A DNA stretch of 14,414 nt from DSBX01 sp046484845 (GTDB taxonomy: Bacteria > Hydrothermota > Tepidihabitantia > Tepidihabitantales > Tepidihabitantaceae). The translations under genes were made by a program, and so were the position numbers. Shown piece by piece: positions 12,720-14,414 of the stretch. Below the pieces are notes generated by a model, which was not told where the DNA came from, did no database searches, and was given only the letters and a program-made list of their open reading frames with translations. The stretch spans positions 1 through 14,414 of the forward strand of contig JAWOIB010000195.1 in NCBI GenBank assembly GCA_046484845.1, in the 5' to 3' direction. Position 1 is the stretch's first letter; the number at the start of each line of letters is the position of its first letter.

Positions 12720-14414
12720 ATGCAAACGGTCCGTCTCTTCGTCGCGCTTGTCGCGGCGTTTCTTGTAACCCTGCCCGCAACGGCCACCGACGGACTGTCG
12801 CCGGCGACCACTTTCCCCGACGAGGTACCCATCGCGCCGGCCGGACCTACCGGCCATGAGCAGTTGGTCGCTGACGGGCTCGATGCCGTCACGATCCCGA
12901 GACTGCTGAGCTACCAGGGCAAGCTGACCGACACTCTCGGCACGCCGGTGCCCAACGGCAGCTACTCGGTTGTCTTCCGTCTCTACTCCGTGCCCTCGGG
13001 CGGTTCCTCCTTCTGGAACGAGACCCAGAACGTCCTGACCCGGAACGGGCTGTTCACCGTCCTGCTCGGCGCGGTGACCGCGGTCCCAACCGTGCCGAAC
13101 GCGGGCGCGCTCTATCTCGGAATGGCGGTCGGCAGCGGCGGTGAGCTCACGCCGCGGCTGCGCATCACGAGTGCCGCTTACGCCTACAAGGCGGACACCG
13201 CGAACTATGCGCTGGCGGGTGGCTCCGCCGACAACGCCTGGGTGCGCGGAAGTCCGGACTCGGTTCTCCGCACCATCCGGAACCTCGGCATTGCCCGGGG
13301 CGGGGCGGGCAGCGCGTTGCTGGGCACCCAGCCATTCACTCACGTCAACCTCGGCGCGCAGTGCTCAACCGGGTTCCACTCCGCCGCCGTGGTCCATGCC
13401 ACGGTCGGGGGCGGCTATGGAAACTTCGCGGGCGGCAACTACTCCACGGTCGGTGGCGGCGACCGCAACCGCGTTATCGCTTACGCCACGGTCGGCGGCG
13501 GCTCGCGCAACGTGGCAACCAACCAGTACGCCGCGATCGGCGGCGGGTCCAGCAACGAAGCAACCGGGCTCTACGCCGCGATCGGCGGCGGGTCCAGTAA
13601 CGATGCGGGCGGCCAGTACGCCGCGGTCGGCGGCGGAGCGGGCAACCGCGCGAATGGCTTGCACGCGACGGTGGCCGGTGGGAGCGTCAACTCGGCGACC
13701 GATTCGTCTGCCACGGTCGCGGGCGGGGTGGGCAACGAGGCGACCGCCAAGGGCGCCGCGGTCGGCGGCGGGTCCAGTAACGCCGCTAGCGCCGGCTACG
13801 CCGCGGTCGGCGGCGGGTATGACAACACCGCGAGCGGCGAGGCCTCTTCTGTCGGCGGCGGCTTGCGCAACTCCGCGCTGGGCGAGCGCGCGACCATCGC
13901 CGGCGGGGTTGACAACCGGGCGATGAATAGCTCATCGTTCGTCGGCGGCGGGAGCTACAACCGGGCTGACGGCGCGTACTCGGTCATCGCCGGCGGGGCC
14001 TCCAACAATGTGACCGGCGAACGGTCGACGATTGCCGGCGGCAGCCAGAACGTCGTCAACGGCACCTACGCCGCGGTCGGCGGCGGGTCCCAGAACACCG
14101 CCTACGGTTACTACTCGATGATACCGGGGGGCGAGCAAAACCGGGCCGCGGGCCGCCACAGTTTCGCGGCCGGCCGCTATGCCCGGGCCAACCACCGCGG
14201 CGCGTTCGTCTGGAGCGACTCTGCCGCGAGCGCGGCCGAGAGCGTCTACTCCACCAATTACAACCAGTTCCGGGTCCGCGCCCGGGGCGGCACCTGGTTC
14301 TTCTCCAACAGCAGCCAGACCACCGGCGTCACGCTCGCATCCAACTCCAACGCCTGGGCCTCGACCTGCGACAGCCTCAACCTCGCGGAAGTCCTCTTTG
14401 TTGAGGCTGTCGCA
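12720..14414 (+). CDS. Exported YadA-head-like beta-roll protein with probable S74-type C-terminus (partial at 3' end)
   Basis: The gene runs off the window after 565 codons. Residues 1-23 are a signal peptide. Residues ~60-160 form a conserved N-terminal module (LLSYQGKLTDTLG, SYSVVFRLYSVPSGG, GLFTVLLG). From 226 to 479 come 17 repeats of 15 residues (one of 14) with the pattern YAxVGGGxxNxAxGx, the YadA-head/Hep_Hag left-handed beta-roll seen in trimeric adhesins. After AAGRYARANHRGAFVW at 483-498, YNQFRVRARGG leads towards what looks like an S74-type self-cleaving chaperone domain. The start is ATG at 12720, 4 nt after GGAGG. Residues 555-565 (bases 14382-14414) are probably not real, because those bases are an inverted copy of the expected continuation. 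A surface fibre or adhesin role is inferred. Confidence 0.8.
   Translation, partial: MQTVRLFVALVAAFLVTLPATATDGLSPATTFPDEVPIAPAGPTGHEQLVADGLDAVTIPRLLSYQGKLTDTLGTPVPNGSYSVVFRLYSVPSGGSSFWNETQNVLTRNGLFTVLLGAVTAVPTVPNAGALYLGMAVGSGGELTPRLRITSAAYAYKADTANYALAGGSADNAWVRGSPDSVLRTIRNLGIARGGAGSALLGTQPFTHVNLGAQCSTGFHSAAVVHATVGGGYGNFAGGNYSTVGGGDRNRVIAYATVGGGSRNVATNQYAAIGGGSSNEATGLYAAIGGGSSNDAGGQYAAVGGGAGNRANGLHATVAGGSVNSATDSSATVAGGVGNEATAKGAAVGGGSSNAASAGYAAVGGGYDNTASGEASSVGGGLRNSALGERATIAGGVDNRAMNSSSFVGGGSYNRADGAYSVIAGGASNNVTGERSTIAGGSQNVVNGTYAAVGGGSQNTAYGYYSMIPGGEQNRAAGRHSFAAGRYARANHRGAFVWSDSAASAAESVYSTNYNQFRVRARGGTWFFSNSSQTTGVTLASNSNAWASTCDSLNLAEVLFVEAVA
13395..14156 (+). repeat. In-frame 45-bp repeats encoding the beta-roll
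   Basis: Seventeen units (sixteen of 45 bp, one of 42 bp at 13440-13481) encode the YadA-head-like repeat. Several units share the core GTCGGCGGCGGGTCC almost exactly, while other units keep the protein pattern with different codons. This suggests repeated duplication with ongoing homogenisation. Unequal crossing-over could change the number of units. Confidence 0.85.
14367..14414. repeat. Perfect fold-back at the end of the window, probable artefact
   Basis: TGCGACAGCCTCAAC (14367-14381) and its exact reverse complement (14400-14414) flank 18 bp and end at the last base. The reverse complement of 14382-14414 repeats the first arm and continues in the same frame as KEDFRE, fitting an S74-type domain start. 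I infer that the true sequence continues forward after 14381 and that 14382-14414 was joined in the wrong orientation. Confidence 0.75.

Noticed and set aside
11685..13343. 552-codon minus-strand open frame
   Set aside because: It spans the end of the TPR gene, the methyltransferase gene and a promoter on the other strand, with no domain of its own.
13395..14156. CRISPR array
   Set aside because: The regular 45-bp repeats are in frame and coding, have no unrelated spacers, and encode a known repeat fold.
14382..14414. C-terminal residues LAEVLFVEAVA as a genuine protein end
   Set aside because: These bases are the reverse complement of the expected continuation, and no stop codon is reached.

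Overview
The window is a strongly GC-rich, gene-dense stretch of bacterial chromosome, with third codon positions mostly G or C. Two genes hint at lineage. One encodes an exported protein with a Por/type IX secretion (T9SS)-type C-terminal sorting domain. The other encodes an exported protein that joins a conserved N-terminal module to YadA-head-like 15-residue repeats and the apparent start of an S74-type chaperone. That combination suggests an uncultured member of the FCB superphylum or a neighbouring candidate phylum such as WOR-3. This is inference: there is no rRNA or tRNA gene here to settle it. Nothing in the window looks like phage, plasmid or CRISPR.

Layout. Bases 1-716 hold no convincing gene. 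They contain a degenerate 12-bp tandem array (108-311) and a cluster of short REP-like palindromes (444-706), just past the 3' end of the minus-strand exported-protein gene (717-1628). Back-to-back promoters separate that gene from a plus-strand membrane methyltransferase of the isoprenylcysteine methyltransferase type (1721-2332). The methyltransferase gene converges on, and overlaps by 31 bp, the end of a minus-strand run of tightly packed genes. In transcription order these are acpP, fabF, etfB, coaE, an orotate-phosphoribosyltransferase-like gene and an unknown gene (7396 down to 2302). A second minus-strand unit lies upstream: topA, then a small PPC/DUF296 gene (10419 down to 7581). Diverging from topA, a TPR-repeat gene and a class I methyltransferase form a plus-strand pair (10535-12527). 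The window ends inside the YadA-head-like protein (12720-14414).

How the genes fit together. AcpP and FabF are the carrier and condensing enzyme of fatty-acid elongation. EtfB is half of a flavin electron carrier. CoaE completes CoA synthesis, and CoA supplies the phosphopantetheine arm of AcpP. The phosphoribosyltransferase looks like a pyrimidine-pathway enzyme with an altered active site. The minus-strand run is therefore mostly lipid, CoA and nucleotide housekeeping, coupled by overlaps of 1-4 nt or gaps of 1-2 nt.

Regulation. Six promoters can be read by eye, five with a 16-bp and one with a 17-bp spacer. Three of them place the -10 box only 6-9 nt before the start codon, so those genes are probably leaderless. 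Other genes (acpP, etfB, the PPC gene, the YadA-head-like gene) have clear Shine-Dalgarno sequences, so both initiation modes appear to coexist.

The two observations most worth checking are these. (1) A 28-nt REP-like element has constant flanks and a stem that differs between copies by compensating changes. (2) The last 48 bases are a perfect fold-back whose opposite strand reads as the missing continuation of the final gene. The window therefore appears to end in an assembly or sequencing artefact, and its last 33 bases should not be trusted.
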